Shown here piece after piece: positions 63,422-64,000 of a stretch of DNA of 64,000 bases. A model generated the notes under the pieces. That model saw only the letters and a list, made by a program, of their open reading frames with translations, had not been told where the DNA came from and did no database searches. The stretch is from Rivularia sp. T60_A2020_040 (GTDB lineage Bacteria > Cyanobacteriota > Cyanobacteriia > Cyanobacteriales > Nostocaceae): the NCBI GenBank assembly GCA_015272215.1, contig JACYMD010000093.1:186001-250000 (forward strand), written 5' to 3'. The position numbers were made by a program, and so were the translations under genes. Within the stretch, counting starts at the first letter, position 1. Every line of letters begins with the position of its first letter.

Positions 63422-64000
63422 ATGGGCATCACCACAAATCAATTATTAGAAATCAAAAAATACGGTCAAAGTATTTGGATGGATAATTTAAGTCGTGACA
63501 TTATCCAATCCGGAGAATTAAAAAATCTGGTGGAAAACCAAGGTATCAACGGGATTACCTCCAATCCCAGCATTTTTGAAAAAGCGATGGTTGGTAATGT
63601 AATTTACGATCAAGATATAGAAGCCGGGATTAGTAAGGGATTATCAACCCAGGAAATTTATGAATCTTTAGCTTTTGGAGATATTCGTTACGCTTGCGAT
63701 ATTTTACGTCCCGTATACGAAGCAACAGACGGATTGGATGGTTATGTAAGCATTGAAGTACCGCCAACTATCGCTCACGATACCCAAAAAACCATTGAAG
63801 AAGCTAGACGCTACTTTCAAGAAGTGGGACGGGAAAACTTAATGATTAAGATTCCTGGAACAGAAGCTGGTTTACCAGCAGTCGAGCAAGTAATATCTGA
63901 AGGTATGAACGTCAATATTACACTGTTGTTTTCTGTGGATAGTTATGTAAATACCGCTTGGGCTTACATTCGCGGCTTGGAAAAACGAGTAGCACAAGGT
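63422..64000 (+). CDS. tal: Transaldolase, partial (cut by window end)
   Basis: This is the N-terminal 193 codons of transaldolase, which moves a dihydroxyacetone unit between sugar phosphates in the pentose phosphate pathway. The start ATG at 63422 gives MGITTNQLLEIKKYGQSIWM, and NGITSNPSIFEKAM is the classic family signature. The Schiff-base Lys is in LMIKIPGTEAGLPAVEQ. The length of the visible part and the pattern fit the long TalB-like form of cyanobacteria (sometimes fused to other domains), but the end is outside the window. It follows fbp and probably precedes opcA and zwf. Confidence 0.93.
   Translation, partial: MGITTNQLLEIKKYGQSIWMDNLSRDIIQSGELKNLVENQGINGITSNPSIFEKAMVGNVIYDQDIEAGISKGLSTQEIYESLAFGDIRYACDILRPVYEATDGLDGYVSIEVPPTIAHDTQKTIEEARRYFQEVGRENLMIKIPGTEAGLPAVEQVISEGMNVNITLLFSVDSYVNTAWAYIRGLEKRVAQG

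Overview
This window is a piece of a cyanobacterial chromosome, most likely from a filamentous, heterocyst-forming member of the Nostocales. The evidence is a complete kaiABC clock operon with the short, C-terminal-only KaiA, followed by a TolC gene in the position of the heterocyst glycolipid exporter hgdD. There is also a natFGH-bgtA amino-acid ABC transporter set, a free-standing 'Mo-dependent nitrogenase C-terminal' protein, plastid-type genes (PSRP-3/Ycf65, Ycf20), an iron-uptake porin with an SLH domain, about eighteen HIP1 octamers (GCGATCGC), and very many short tandem repeats between genes. The DNA is AT-rich. I saw no rRNA, tRNA, CRISPR array, prophage or intact insertion sequence.

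Layout. 0-2.6 kb: atpB and atpC (F1 beta and epsilon), closed by a terminator. 2.8-7.8 kb: PSRP-3, a HAD hydrolase, a TauE/SafE permease, Ycf20 and an ArnT-like glycosyltransferase. 8.3-11.8 kb: a large CBS-histidine kinase with three receiver-like domains, two of them lacking the phospho-acceptor Asp; it is divergent from the clock operon. 12.8-17.4 kb: kaiA, kaiB, kaiC and the TolC/HgdD-like gene. 17.6-20.9 kb: two small unknowns and a subtilase. 21.1-25.2 kb: natF, natG, natH, bgtA. 25.3-33.2 kb: a CPBP-type membrane protease, the Mo-nitrogenase C-terminal protein, a type II P-type ATPase and recF. 33.7-40.9 kb: a divergent PEP-synthase-like protein, a repeat-rich secreted protein, the SLH/OprB porin and two small unknowns. 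41.0-45.0 kb: cbiM-cbiQ-cbiO (cobalt/nickel uptake) divergent from a Tat-exported two-domain multicopper oxidase. 45.2-51.5 kb: a lipoprotein, two ferritin-like proteins, a Kir channel, a BON protein, a membrane protein and hrcA. 51.9-57.0 kb: a rhodanese, a DUF3352 lipoprotein, a PPC-like secreted protein, cysE and an FMN-binding PPOX protein. 57.3-64 kb: the B12-dependent ribonucleotide reductase, an RRM protein, fbp, and tal, which is cut by the window end.

Genes that work together: the kai genes form the oscillator. natFGH-bgtA make one importer. cbiMQO could feed cobalt to the cobalamin used by the class II ribonucleotide reductase. fbp and tal belong to the Calvin/oxidative pentose phosphate branch and usually sit upstream of opcA-zwf in these organisms.

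Most genes here are ordinary core genes. The most distinctive features are the clock-adjacent kinase with degenerate receivers and the way short repeats and small hairpin elements fill the spacers and, in several places, supply start codons, stop codons or coding sequence.
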